Shown piece by piece: positions 1 through 8,727 of a DNA stretch of 64,000 bases (the stretch's first letter is position 1; every line of letters starts with the position of its first letter). Made by a program: the position numbers and the translations under genes. The DNA is from Qipengyuania sediminis. Lineage in GTDB: Bacteria; Pseudomonadota; Alphaproteobacteria; Sphingomonadales; Sphingomonadaceae. The notes below the pieces were generated by a model. It searched no databases. It was not told where the DNA came from and saw nothing but the letters and a program-made list of their open reading frames with translations. Location: NCBI RefSeq assembly GCF_004358425.1, contig NZ_CP037948.1, forward strand, positions 2,352,001 to 2,416,000, given 5' to 3'.

Positions 1-925
1 TCACCGCGCGCACGCCCTCGGCGAAATCGGGGCGGGTGAGGACGCGAGAGGCGATGCGGTATTCCATCGCCATGTTGGCGGCGAAATCGTCGAGTTCGGC
101 GCTTCTTGCAAGCTGGCGCAGCGCGACCTTGCAGGTCTGCGGGCTTTTGGTGCGCAAGGTCGCCAGCTCCCTCGCCGCCCATTCGCTGTCATCGGCTTCG
201 AGACTGGCCAGGATGTCCTCGAGCCGGTCGGAGGCGAAATGCCTCGCGATCCGCTCGGCGTTGTCAGCGATTTTCGCGGGCGGCGGGGTCGCGGAGAGCT
301 CGGCAAGAATGCCAGCGATCCGCGCCGGATGCTCGGCGATCCGCGCTTTCGCCTCCGCGAGCTTGTCCGCGGCGAGGTAATGGGTCGCGAGCCCCGCCCA
401 CAGGCATTCCGCGCCGTCCGCCCTCGCGCCGGTCAGTGCCAGGAACTGGCCGAGCCGCCCTGGGAGGCGGGAGAGATACCAGCCCCCGCCCACGTCCGGG
501 AACAGCCCGATGCCGGTCTCGGGCATGGCGAAACGCGTGTTCTCGGTCGCGACGCGGTAGGTCGCCGGCATGGCGATCCCGACCCCGCCGCCCATGGTGA
601 TCCCGTCCATGAAGGCGACGACCGGCTTCGCATAGGTGAAGAGCTGGTGGTTGAGCCGGTATTCGTCGTGAAAAAACCTGCGGCCCGAAGCCCCGCCATC
701 CTTCAGCGCCGAATCGCGCAGGAAGGCGATGTCGCCCCCGGCGCAAAACCCGCGCCCCTCGGCATGGTCGATGATGACGGCTTCCACGGCGTCGTTTTTC
801 GCCCAGTCGCTCAGCGCCGTGATCATCGCCTGGCACATCTCCAGCGTCAGCGCATGGAGCGCCTTGGGGCGGTTGAGCGAGAGGTGGCCGATGGTGCCTG
901 TGCGGCGGGCGAGGAGGTCGGTCAC
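1..925 (-). CDS. 3-hydroxyisobutyryl-CoA hydrolase (partial, C-terminus outside window)
   Basis: Crotonase-fold thioesterase of valine breakdown that hydrolyses 3-hydroxyisobutyryl-CoA. Visible motifs are the oxyanion-hole segment GRGFCAGGDI, the glycine run MGGGVGIAMP and PETGIGLFPDVGGG, which carries the family's acidic residue. The GTG at 923-925 is the only start available, because an in-frame TGA lies two codons upstream. The frame stays open to base 1, so about 308 residues are seen and the last part is cut off. It follows an acyl-CoA dehydrogenase on the same strand, consistent with a valine operon. A plain enoyl-CoA hydratase is less likely, because the long C-terminal half (ERIARHFASD, LATLRTKSPQT) is typical of the hydrolase. 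Confidence 0.88.
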   Translation of the reverse strand, partial: MTDLLARRTGTIGHLSLNRPKALHALTLEMCQAMITALSDWAKNDAVEAVIIDHAEGRGFCAGGDIAFLRDSALKDGGASGRRFFHDEYRLNHQLFTYAKPVVAFMDGITMGGGVGIAMPATYRVATENTRFAMPETGIGLFPDVGGGWYLSRLPGRLGQFLALTGARADGAECLWAGLATHYLAADKLAEAKARIAEHPARIAGILAELSATPPPAKIADNAERIARHFASDRLEDILASLEADDSEWAARELATLRTKSPQTCKVALRQLARSAELDDFAANMAMEYRIASRVLTRPDFAEGVRAV

Positions 926-933
926 GCCTCAAT

Positions 934-1056
934 CCTCCCCATCGACAGATGGGGAGGGGGACCATGCACAGCATGGTGGAGGGGTGGCGTGCGTTCCCAA
1001 ACCCCTCCACCAACCTGCGGGTGGTCCCCCTCCCCGGCTAGGCCGGGGAGGATTTG
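934..1056. repeat. Composite extragenic palindrome, family A copy 1
   Basis: About 120 bp of nested inverted repeats between the acyl-CoA dehydrogenase and hydrolase genes. The outer arms AATCCTCCCC and GGGGAGGATT enclose GGGGAGGGGGACCA facing TGGTCCCCCTCCCC, and then TGGTGGAGGGGT facing ACCCCTCCACCA. A shortened relative lies at 62414-62522 and a half-element at 59797-59825. It could fold into a long cruciform or RNA hairpin and modulate readthrough within the valine operon. Confidence 0.85.
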
Positions 1057-1067
1057 CACTATGTTGA

Positions 1068-2225
1068 TCACTGCCGCACCAGCTCCCGCCCGACGATCAT
1101 GCGCATGACCTGGTTGGTGCCCTCGAGGATCGAATGGACGCGCAGGTCGCGCCAGAAGCGTTCGATCGGGTAGTCGCGCAGATAGCCGTAGCCGCCGAAC
1201 AATTGCAGCGCATCGTTGACGATCTTCGATCCGCTGTCGGTGGCCAGCCGCTTGGCCATGGCGGAGAATTTGCTTTTGTCGGGTGCGCCGTCCGTCACCT
1301 TGGCTGCGGCCAGGTAGAGGAGCGCGCGCGCCGCCTCCAGATCGGTGGCCATGTCAGCGAGCATGAACTGGGTGTTCTGGAAGTCCGCGATCGGCGTTCC
1401 GAACTGCTGGCGCTCCTTGGTGTATCTGACCGCTTCGTCGAGGCAACGCTGCGCCCCGCCCAAAGAGCAGGCGCCGATGTTGAGCCGCCCGCCGTCCAAG
1501 CCCATCATCGCGAAGCGGAAGCCGTGCCCTTCCTCGCCGACCCGATTGGCGACGGGCACGCGCGCGTCCTCGAAGATCATCGCCGCGGTCGGGCTGGCGT
1601 TCCAGCCGAGCTTCTTCTCGGGCGCGCCGAAGCTGACGCCGGGCATGTCCTTCTCGACCACGAGGCAGGTAATGCCCCTGGTCTTGTCCTCGCCGGTGCG
1701 GACCATGGTCACATAGACATCGTTGACCCCGCCGCCCGAGATGAACTGCTTGGTGCCGTTGAGGATGTAGTGGTCGCCGTCGAGCCGCGCGGTGGTCTTG
1801 AGCCCCGCCGCGTCCGAGCCCGAGCCCGGCTCGGTCAGCGCGTAGCTCGCGATTTTCTCCATCGTCACGAGATCGGGGAGATAGCGCGCTTTCACGTCCG
1901 CGCCGCCGAAGGCGTCGATCATCCAGGCGGCCATGTTGTGGATCGAGATGAAGGCGCTGGTCGCCGGGCAGCCATAGGCCATCGCCTCCATGATCAGCGC
2001 CGCCTCCAGCCTTCCGAGCCCGATCCCGCCGCTGTCTTCGCTGACATAGATCGCGCCGAAGCCGAGCTCCGCGCTCGCCTTGATCGTATCGCGGGGGAAG
2101 ATGTGCTTCTCGTCCCATTCGGCGGCGAACGGCGTGATCGCATCGGCGGTGAAGCGCTGCGCCATCTCCTGGACCATGCGCTGGTCCTCGGTCAGCTGGA
2201 ATTGTCCGGAGGTTCCTGTGCTCAT
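1068..2225 (-). CDS. Acyl-CoA dehydrogenase (isobutyryl-CoA dehydrogenase-like)
   Basis: FAD-dependent acyl-CoA dehydrogenase of 385 residues, the usual family length. Signature segments are YALTEPGSGSDAAG in the middle and FGGYGYLRDYPIERFWRD near the end. The expected catalytic glutamate is E368 in ILEGTNQ. The neighbouring 3-hydroxyisobutyryl-CoA hydrolase points to isobutyryl-CoA as substrate and therefore to valine catabolism. A composite palindrome separates the two genes. A general short/branched-chain acyl-CoA dehydrogenase remains possible. The ATG at 2225 begins MSTGTSGQF and fits the normal N-terminus. Confidence 0.88.
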   Translation of the reverse strand: MSTGTSGQFQLTEDQRMVQEMAQRFTADAITPFAAEWDEKHIFPRDTIKASAELGFGAIYVSEDSGGIGLGRLEAALIMEAMAYGCPATSAFISIHNMAAWMIDAFGGADVKARYLPDLVTMEKIASYALTEPGSGSDAAGLKTTARLDGDHYILNGTKQFISGGGVNDVYVTMVRTGEDKTRGITCLVVEKDMPGVSFGAPEKKLGWNASPTAAMIFEDARVPVANRVGEEGHGFRFAMMGLDGGRLNIGACSLGGAQRCLDEAVRYTKERQQFGTPIADFQNTQFMLADMATDLEAARALLYLAAAKVTDGAPDKSKFSAMAKRLATDSGSKIVNDALQLFGGYGYLRDYPIERFWRDLRVHSILEGTNQVMRMIVGRELVRQ

Positions 2226-2286
2226 GGCGGGTGTCCATAATCGCCTGCCGCGTGATTTCCACCCCGACGTGCCTTATGGCCGCGCA

Positions 2287-2658
2287 ATGACTGCAGGATC
2301 GGCACGCGAGCTTATCATCGTCTACAACGCCGATGGCGGGCCCTTCGCCGCGCTTGCGGACATGCTGCACAAGGCCATCTCGCCCGAGACTTATTCATGC
2401 TCCCTGTGCGCGGTGACGTATGGTCCCGTGGCAATGCGCGGGGAATGGCGGCGATTTCTCGGCGGCCTGCTGCTCGCCAAGCGCTTTTTCCACCGCGACG
2501 ATTTCGCCGTCGCCTTCCCCGGCCTCGCCATCTCGTTGCCGGCGATCCTGCTGCGCGAGGGGGCGGACACGCCGTGCGTGCTGGTCTCGGCCCAGGAGCT
2601 CGATGCGGCAAGTGACCTCGCGGCGCTGATCGCTCTTGTAAGGCAGCGGCTCGCCTAG
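2287..2658 (+). CDS. Conserved hypothetical protein with CSLC motif
   Basis: A 123-residue soluble protein I cannot assign to a function. Its N-terminal strand ELIIVYNADGGPFAALAD is followed by a conserved-looking stretch, LHKAISPETYSCSLCAVTYG, holding a CxxC pair. There is no signal peptide or membrane segment. The ATG at 2287 is preferred: an in-frame ATG at 2224 would overlap the divergent dehydrogenase start and add an atypical tail. The stop overlaps the stop of the convergent RidA gene by 4 bp. The CxxC could bind a metal or be redox-active; this is inference. Confidence 0.72.
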   Translation: MTAGSARELIIVYNADGGPFAALADMLHKAISPETYSCSLCAVTYGPVAMRGEWRRFLGGLLLAKRFFHRDDFAVAFPGLAISLPAILLREGADTPCVLVSAQELDAASDLAALIALVRQRLA

Positions 2659-3053
2659 CGGGCCGACGGGAGGACCGCCTCGGCCTCGATCTCGACCCGC
2701 CATTCGGGCCGGCACAGCCAGGCGACCCCCGCCATGGTCGCGGCGGGCTGGGCGGCACCGAACCAGCGCGCGTGGACCATGCCCACCGCATCCTGGTCGG
2801 CGGGGTCGGTCAGCAGCATCCGGGTGCGCGCAACATGCTCGGGCCCGGCGCCGAACTGCGCGAGCGCCCGCGCGATGAGAGCGCAGCAGCGTTCGGCCTG
2901 CGCCGCCGCATCGCCCGGTGTGGTGCTGCCGTCGTCCTCGACCGGCCCGGTGCCGGACACGATCACACGCGCGCCGACACGCACCGCCCGTGCAAAGCCG
3001 AACCGCGCTTCGTAGGGCGAACCGGTAAAGGCGCATTCACGAGTGCCGGGCAT
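2655..3053 (-). CDS. RidA/YjgF/UK114 family protein
   Basis: A 132-residue member of the RidA superfamily, trimeric proteins that hydrolyse reactive enamine/imine intermediates such as 2-aminoacrylate. Visible features are the N-terminal VIVSGTGPVEDDG, the central helix with AERCCALIARALAQFGAG, and the C-terminal strand VEIEAEAVLPS. The RTRMLLTDPAD segment matches the family pattern. Several RidA subfamilies lack the catalytic arginine, and I cannot place this one. It converges with the CxxC protein (4-bp stop overlap) and diverges from mtnP. Confidence 0.8.
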   Translation of the reverse strand: MPGTRECAFTGSPYEARFGFARAVRVGARVIVSGTGPVEDDGSTTPGDAAAQAERCCALIARALAQFGAGPEHVARTRMLLTDPADQDAVGMVHARWFGAAQPAATMAGVAWLCRPEWRVEIEAEAVLPSAR

Positions 3054-3146
3054 AGGGCGTTGTGACGGCGGTGCCGCGGCAATACAACCCGCGCCCTTGC
3101 CGGCGGGGTGCGGGGCGCATTACCGGTCCGCATAAGAGGAGCAGGC

Positions 3147-4010
3147 ATGAGCGGCGAATGGGTCATCGGCGTGATCGGCGGATCGGGGCTCTATACGCTT
3201 CCGGGGCTCGAGGACGCGCAGTGGATCGCGGTGCGGTCACCCTTCGGCACGCCGTCTGACGAGATCCTGTGCGGCCGGCTTGGCGAGGTGCAGGTGCGCT
3301 TCCTGCCACGCCACGGCCGCGGGCATCGCCTGCCGCCACACGCGATCGATGCGCGCGCCAATGTGGATGCGCTGAAGCGGGCGGGCTGCACCGATATCCT
3401 CGCGATCGCTGCGGTCGGATCGCTCAGCGACGCGCTGCCGCCGGGCCGTTTCGTGGCGGTGGATCAATTCATCGATGCAACGCGCGGGCGTGACGCGAGC
3501 TTCTTCGGCGCCGGCTTCGTGGCGCATGTCGGGTTTGCGGAGCCCACCTGTCCCCGCCTTACCGCCATGGCGGCGGCAGCAGTGCGCGAAAGCGGCGGCG
3601 AAGTCACCGCAAGCGGAACCTATGTGGCGATCGAAGGGCCGGCGCTGTCCACTCGCGCCGAAAGCCGCCTTTACGCGCAATGGGGCGGCGATGTGGTCGG
3701 CATGACCGCGCTGCCGGAAGCCAAGCTCGCGCGCGAGGCGGAGCTGCCCTATGCCCTGCTGGCCATGGTCAGCGACCGCGACGGGGTGGCGGCGGCGGAT
3801 ATCGAGCGGTTGGTCGCGCAGATGCACGCCAATGCCGCGCTCGCCCGAACTGCGATCGCGCGGCTTCTGGCCGGGCTGCCGGCGTGGCGCGAACCCTCGC
3901 CGATCGACCGCGCGCTGGATGATGGGGTGATCACCAATCCCGATCGCTTCGACCGCGAACTGGTGGCGAAGCTCGATGCAGTGGCGGGGCGGCTCTTTGC
4001 CGGACGCTGA
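3147..4010 (+). CDS. mtnP: S-methyl-5'-thioadenosine phosphorylase
   Basis: Purine nucleoside phosphorylase family enzyme that splits 5'-methylthioadenosine into adenine and methylthioribose-1-phosphate, part of methionine salvage after polyamine or N-acylhomoserine-lactone synthesis. The N-terminus has IGVIGGSGLY, followed by PRHGRGHRLPPH and the C-terminal VGMTALPEAKLAREAELPY. The ATG at 3147 has an AAGAGGAG ribosome-binding site just upstream and gives 287 residues, normal for the family. A methylthioinosine phosphorylase is the main alternative, because closely related bacterial enzymes prefer inosine substrates. Its 3' end overlaps the glpD reading frame. Confidence 0.88.
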   Translation: MSGEWVIGVIGGSGLYTLPGLEDAQWIAVRSPFGTPSDEILCGRLGEVQVRFLPRHGRGHRLPPHAIDARANVDALKRAGCTDILAIAAVGSLSDALPPGRFVAVDQFIDATRGRDASFFGAGFVAHVGFAEPTCPRLTAMAAAAVRESGGEVTASGTYVAIEGPALSTRAESRLYAQWGGDVVGMTALPEAKLAREAELPYALLAMVSDRDGVAAADIERLVAQMHANAALARTAIARLLAGLPAWREPSPIDRALDDGVITNPDRFDRELVAKLDAVAGRLFAGR

Positions 4011-5487
4011 GCCTTACGACCTGCTGATCGTCGGCGGCGGGATCAACGGCGCCGGGATCGCGCGAGATGCGGCCGGGCGGAGCCTGCGAGTGATCCTGTG
4101 CGAAAAGGACGATCTCGCGGCGCATACCTCGTCCGCAAGCACCAAGCTGATCCACGGCGGCCTGCGTTATCTGGAGCAATACGCGTTCCGGCTGGTAGCC
4201 GAATCGCTGCGCGAGCGCGCGGTGCTGCTGGCCGCCGCGCCGCATATCATCTGGCCCCTGCGCTTCGTCCTGCCGCACGAGCGCGGGATGCGGCCACGCT
4301 GGCTGCTGCGCGCGGGGCTGCTGCTCTACGATGGCCTGGGGGGCCGAGGCCGCAGCCTGCCGCGAAGCCGGGCGGTGCGGCTCGACCGGCCGCCGCACCG
4401 GGCCATGCTGCAGGACCGGCTGACCCGCGGCTTCGAATACTGGGACTGCTGGGTGGAGGATGCGCGGGCGGTGGTGCTCGCGGCGATGGACGCGCGCGAG
4501 CGCGGGGCCGAGGTGCTCACCCGCACGCGCTGCGCCGCGCTCGAGCGGGGCCGCGACCGCTGGCGTGCCACTCTGCGGAGCGAGGGGGGTGAGCGCGTGA
4601 TCGAAGCGCGCGCGGTGGTCAACGCCGCCGGGCCCTGGGTGGACCATGTCGCTGGCCTCGCGCTTGGGAACGCCGCACGGCCGCGCGCCCGGCTGGTCAA
4701 GGGCAGTCATATCGTCGTGCCGCGCGGCTTTGTGGGGGAGCAGGCCTATATCCTGCAGCAGCCCGACGGCCGGATCGTCTTCGCGATTCCCTACGAGCGC
4801 GATTACACGCTGATCGGCACCACCGATGTCGCCTTCGCCGGAGACCCCGACGCGGTGGCGATCTCGGAGGAAGAAACGGACTATCTCATCGCCGCCTATA
4901 CCCGCAGCTTCATGAGCGGGATCGCGCGCGACGAGATCGTTCACAGCTTCGCCGGGGTGCGGCCGCTTTACGACGATGGCGCAGCGCGCGCCTCTGCCGT
5001 GACCCGCGACTATGTGCTGAGCCTCGACGCCAAGGGCGGGGCGCCGCTGCTGTCGGTCTATGGTGGCAAGATCACGACTTTCCGCCGCCTCGCCGAAGCC
5101 GCGCTGAAGCGGCTCGGGCCGCATCTGGAAATGAGCGGACCCTGGACCGCCACCGCCCCGCTGCCAGGCGGCGACACAGGCGATTTCGCGCGCTTCCTGT
5201 GGGATGCGAGCATGCGCTGGCCATGGCTGCCGCCCGAGATGCTGCTGCGCCTCGCGCGTGCCTACGGCACGCGAATGGTTCGAGTGATCGGGACGGCGGC
5301 CGGGATCAGCGACCTGGGCCGCGATTTCGGCGGCACGCTGACCGAGGCGGAGCTGCGCTATCTGGTTGACGAGGAGTTGGCGCGAAGCGCCGAGGACGTG
5401 CTGTGGCGGCGCAGCAAGCTCGGTCTGCATGTCGGGGCGGAGACGGTGCGCGCGGTCGAAAACTGGTTCGCCGCGCGCCTCCCTTGA
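3976..5487 (+). CDS. glpD: Glycerol-3-phosphate dehydrogenase (FAD-dependent, aerobic type)
   Basis: Flavoprotein that oxidises sn-glycerol-3-phosphate to dihydroxyacetone phosphate and feeds electrons to quinone at the inner membrane. The FAD-binding Rossmann motif IVGGGINGAGIARDAAG is at the N-terminus, followed by STKLIHGGLRYLEQ. PYERDYTLIGTTDVAFAGD and SVYGGKITTFRRLAE follow in family order, with the usual C-terminal domain. Two starts are possible: ATG at 3976 (35-bp overlap with mtnP, 503 residues) and TTG at 3997. No glycerol kinase or facilitator gene is nearby. putA, another quinone-linked flavoenzyme, follows on the same strand. Confidence 0.92.
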   Translation: MQWRGGSLPDAEPYDLLIVGGGINGAGIARDAAGRSLRVILCEKDDLAAHTSSASTKLIHGGLRYLEQYAFRLVAESLRERAVLLAAAPHIIWPLRFVLPHERGMRPRWLLRAGLLLYDGLGGRGRSLPRSRAVRLDRPPHRAMLQDRLTRGFEYWDCWVEDARAVVLAAMDARERGAEVLTRTRCAALERGRDRWRATLRSEGGERVIEARAVVNAAGPWVDHVAGLALGNAARPRARLVKGSHIVVPRGFVGEQAYILQQPDGRIVFAIPYERDYTLIGTTDVAFAGDPDAVAISEEETDYLIAAYTRSFMSGIARDEIVHSFAGVRPLYDDGAARASAVTRDYVLSLDAKGGAPLLSVYGGKITTFRRLAEAALKRLGPHLEMSGPWTATAPLPGGDTGDFARFLWDASMRWPWLPPEMLLRLARAYGTRMVRVIGTAAGISDLGRDFGGTLTEAELRYLVDEELARSAEDVLWRRSKLGLHVGAETVRAVENWFAARLP

Positions 5488-5519
5488 TCGCGGGGAAGGC
5501 GCGGTCCAAGGGCGCCCCC

Positions 5520-8500
5520 ATGCCTGCCCCGCTCGACAGAATTGACCTTCGCCGCGCCTACCGCCTCGACGAGGAGGCGTGCGCCGCGCAGCGTCTGCGC
5601 GAGGCCGCCCCGGCCAGCGCCGTGCATGAGACCGCCGCGCGGTTGGCGGTGCAGCTGATCGAGGGCGCGCGGGCGCGCAGGGCCAGCGGGCTCGACGCCT
5701 TCCTCCAGCAGTTCGGCCTCGATACCCAGGAGGGCATTGCCCTCATGTGCCTGGCCGAGGCGCTGCTGCGTGTGCCCGATGCGCGCACCGCCGACGCGCT
5801 GATCCGCGATACCATCGGCGATATCGACTGGGGCGAGCATCTCGGCGCCTCGAGCTCGACCTTTGTCAATGCCGCCACCTTCTCGCTGATGCTGACGGGC
5901 GAGGTGCTCGACCGGCCGCAGGATGCAGCGCGTGGGGCTCGCGCCACATTGAAGCGCACCATCGGCCGGGTGGGCGAACCCGTGATCCGCAAGGCGACGC
6001 TTCAGGCGATGCGCATCCTTGGCGGTCAGTTCGTCTTCGGGCGTACCATGGACGAGGCGCTGAAACGGGCCGCCCCCGAACGCGCGCGCGGCATCGCGCA
6101 CAGCTTCGACATGCTGGGCGAAGGGGCGCTGACCTTCGCAGACGCCGAACGCTACCGCCAAAGCTACGAGGCCGCGGTCGTGCGATTGGCGCGCGAGGCG
6201 GGGGAGGGCGTGCGGCGCGCGCCGGGCATTTCGGTCAAGCTCTCGGCGCTGTATCCGAAATACGATTTCCTTCATGCGGAGGCGGCGAAGGCGGCGCTGG
6301 TGCCGATGATCCGCGATCTCGCGATGAAGGCGCGCGATGCGGACATGCATTTCACCGTGGACGCGGAGGAGGCCGAGCGGCTCGAGCTCAGCCTCGACAT
6401 CATCGAGGCGCTGGTAGCGGACGACATTCTGTTCGCCGGCGGCTGGGAAGGCTTCGGCCTTGCTATCCAGGCCTATCAGAAGCGCGCGGTGCCGCTTTGC
6501 CGCTGGGTCGCGGACCTCGCCCGCGCCCATGGCCGCAAGCTCTTCGTGCGGCTGGTCAAGGGCGCCTATTGGGATACCGAGATCAAGGCGAGCCAGGTAG
6601 GCGGCTATCGCGACTTCCCCGTCTTCACCCGCAAGCTCGCGACCGATGTCAGCTATCTCGCCTGCGCCGATGTGCTGCTGGGTGCGGGCGACGCGCTCTA
6701 CCCCGCCTTCGCCACGCACAACGCCTATACGGTCGGCGCGATCAAGGCTTTGGCGGACCGGCATGGGCGGGCGGGCGATTTTGAGTTCCAAAGGCTCCAC
6801 GGCATGGGTGAGGATATCTATGCCGAATTGGCGAAGCGCGAGGGCAATCGGCCGACCCAGGTCCGCATCTATGCGCCCGTCGGCAGCCACAAGGACCTGC
6901 TCGCCTATCTCGTGCGGCGGCTGCTCGAGAACGGCGCCAATTCGAGCTTCGTCAACCGCATGGCCGATGCCGGGGTCCCGGCGGGCGAGCTGGCGAGCGA
7001 TCCTGTCGCCGAGCTCGCGGCGCTGAACCCCAAGCGCAACCCGGCGATCCCGCTGCCGGGCGCGATCTTCCCCAACCGCGCGAACAGCGCGGGCGTGGAT
7101 CTGGCCGATCCTTTGGTGCGCGAGCCATTGCTCGCGCAATTGGCAGAGCTGCAGGCTCGTGAGTGGGAGGCGGCGCCGACATTCGCAGCGGGGGGCGCAG
7201 CGCGCGACATCCGCTCGCCCCAGGATACCACCCAGATCGTCGGCCAATGCCGTGATGCCACGCCCGCCGAAGTCGCCGAAGCCATCGCCCGCGCCAAAGC
7301 GGCGCAGCCTGCGTGGAACGCGCGCGGAGGCGAGGCGCGGGCGGCGCTGCTCGAGGCGGCGGCCGATCTCTTCGAAGCGCGTACCGAAGAAATCCTCAGC
7401 CTGTGCCAGCGCGAGGCGGGCAAGACGCTGACCGATGCTGTGCTCGAACTGCGCGAGGCGGTCGATTTCCTGCGCTATTATGCCTCCGAAGCGCGGCATC
7501 TGTTCGATCCAGAAGGCTTCCGCCTCCCCGGTCCCACGGGGGAGGAGAACCGGCTGGTGCTTGCGGGGCGCGGGGTATGGGCGACGATCAGCCCCTGGAA
7601 CTTTCCGCTCGCAATCTTCATCGGCCCTGCCGCCGCCGCGCTGGCCGCGGGCAATTGCGTCCTCGCCAAGCCCGCCGAGCAGACCCCGCTGATCGCCGCG
7701 TTGGCGATCAATATCTGCCACCAGGCGGGCATTCCCCGCGACGTTCTCCAGCTCCTCCCCGGGGCGGGTGAGGTAGGCCAGGCGATCACGTCCGACCCGC
7801 GCATCGCCGGGGTCGCCTTCACCGGCTCGACCGCGACGGCGCAGGCGATCAACCGCAGCCTCGCCGCGCGCGAGGGGCCCTTGGGCATCCTCATCGCGGA
7901 GACTGGCGGGCAGAACGCGATGATCGTCGACAGCTCGGCGCTCCCCGAACAGGTGACGCGCGACGTCGTGAACTCCGCCTTCCAGAGCGCGGGGCAGCGC
8001 TGCTCCGCTCTGCGCGTGCTCTATGTGCAGGAAGAGGTGGCCGATGGAATGCTGGCGATGATCCGGGGCGCGTTCGAGGCGCTTTCCATCGGCGATCCGG
8101 CCAGCCTCGCGACCGAGGTGGGTCCGGTGATCGACGCTGAGGCCAAGGCCGCGCTCGATGGTCACGTCGCGGCGATGCGCGCCGCCGGCCGCCGCGTGTG
8201 GCAGCGCGAGCTGCCGCCGATATGCGAAAAGGGCAGCTTCGTCGCCCCGGCGATCATCGAGATCGTTTCGATCCGCGATCTGGAGGCGGAAAACTTCGGC
8301 CCGGTGCTGCATGTCGCGCGCTTCGCCGGCGGGGAACTGGAACGGGTTATCGAGGACATCAACGCGGTCGGATACGGGCTCACGCTGGGACTTCACAGCC
8401 GGATCGAGGCGACTCGCAAGCTGGTCGAAGCGAAGGCGCGGGTCGGGAACCTCTACGTCAACCGCAATCAGATCGGCGCGGTAGTGGAAAGCCAGCCCTT

Positions 8501-8633
8501 CGGCGGTGAGGGGCTCTCAGGCACCGGCCCCAAGGCGGGTGGCCCCCATTATGTCGCGCGCTTCGCGACGGAGCGCGTGATCACCATCGACACGACCGCG
8601 GCGGGCGGGAACGCGACTCTTTTGGCAAGCTAA
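5520..8633 (+). CDS. putA: Bifunctional proline dehydrogenase / L-glutamate gamma-semialdehyde dehydrogenase
   Basis: Converts proline to glutamate in two linked steps on one 1037-residue chain. The first half is the FAD proline dehydrogenase barrel (ISVKLSALYPKYD, RLVKGAYWDTEIK, FATHNAYTVGAI). From about residue 580 it is an aldehyde dehydrogenase with WNFPLAIFIGPAAAAL, the FTGSTATAQ cofactor segment and the catalytic cysteine in AGQRCSALRVLY. The N-terminal ribbon-helix-helix repressor domain found in enterobacterial PutA is absent, so this is the short, enzyme-only type. The ATG at 5520 is chosen because earlier codons overlap glpD and encode an arginine-rich, non-family tail. Confidence 0.94.
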   Translation: MPAPLDRIDLRRAYRLDEEACAAQRLREAAPASAVHETAARLAVQLIEGARARRASGLDAFLQQFGLDTQEGIALMCLAEALLRVPDARTADALIRDTIGDIDWGEHLGASSSTFVNAATFSLMLTGEVLDRPQDAARGARATLKRTIGRVGEPVIRKATLQAMRILGGQFVFGRTMDEALKRAAPERARGIAHSFDMLGEGALTFADAERYRQSYEAAVVRLAREAGEGVRRAPGISVKLSALYPKYDFLHAEAAKAALVPMIRDLAMKARDADMHFTVDAEEAERLELSLDIIEALVADDILFAGGWEGFGLAIQAYQKRAVPLCRWVADLARAHGRKLFVRLVKGAYWDTEIKASQVGGYRDFPVFTRKLATDVSYLACADVLLGAGDALYPAFATHNAYTVGAIKALADRHGRAGDFEFQRLHGMGEDIYAELAKREGNRPTQVRIYAPVGSHKDLLAYLVRRLLENGANSSFVNRMADAGVPAGELASDPVAELAALNPKRNPAIPLPGAIFPNRANSAGVDLADPLVREPLLAQLAELQAREWEAAPTFAAGGAARDIRSPQDTTQIVGQCRDATPAEVAEAIARAKAAQPAWNARGGEARAALLEAAADLFEARTEEILSLCQREAGKTLTDAVLELREAVDFLRYYASEARHLFDPEGFRLPGPTGEENRLVLAGRGVWATISPWNFPLAIFIGPAAAALAAGNCVLAKPAEQTPLIAALAINICHQAGIPRDVLQLLPGAGEVGQAITSDPRIAGVAFTGSTATAQAINRSLAAREGPLGILIAETGGQNAMIVDSSALPEQVTRDVVNSAFQSAGQRCSALRVLYVQEEVADGMLAMIRGAFEALSIGDPASLATEVGPVIDAEAKAALDGHVAAMRAAGRRVWQRELPPICEKGSFVAPAIIEIVSIRDLEAENFGPVLHVARFAGGELERVIEDINAVGYGLTLGLHSRIEATRKLVEAKARVGNLYVNRNQIGAVVESQPFGGEGLSGTGPKAGGPHYVARFATERVITIDTTAAGGNATLLAS

Positions 8634-8727
8634 GGCACACGCTAAGCTCGCCAACCCATCAGATGATGGGATCGGTGCCACCACGGGGACTCAGGCGCTG
8701 GTTCCCGCTTGGTAAAAGGGGGCGGCG

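Noticed and set aside
3931..5430. Long minus-strand frame opposite glpD and similar antisense frames over the acyl-CoA dehydrogenase, nrdA, gyrB and M20 genes
   Set aside because: All are shadows of well-identified genes with no start signal or recognisable domain.
5358..8396. Open frame of about 1012 codons on the minus strand opposite putA
   Set aside because: The plus strand has full PutA motifs. The antisense frame is arginine/histidine-rich with no family pattern, as expected from third-position GC bias.
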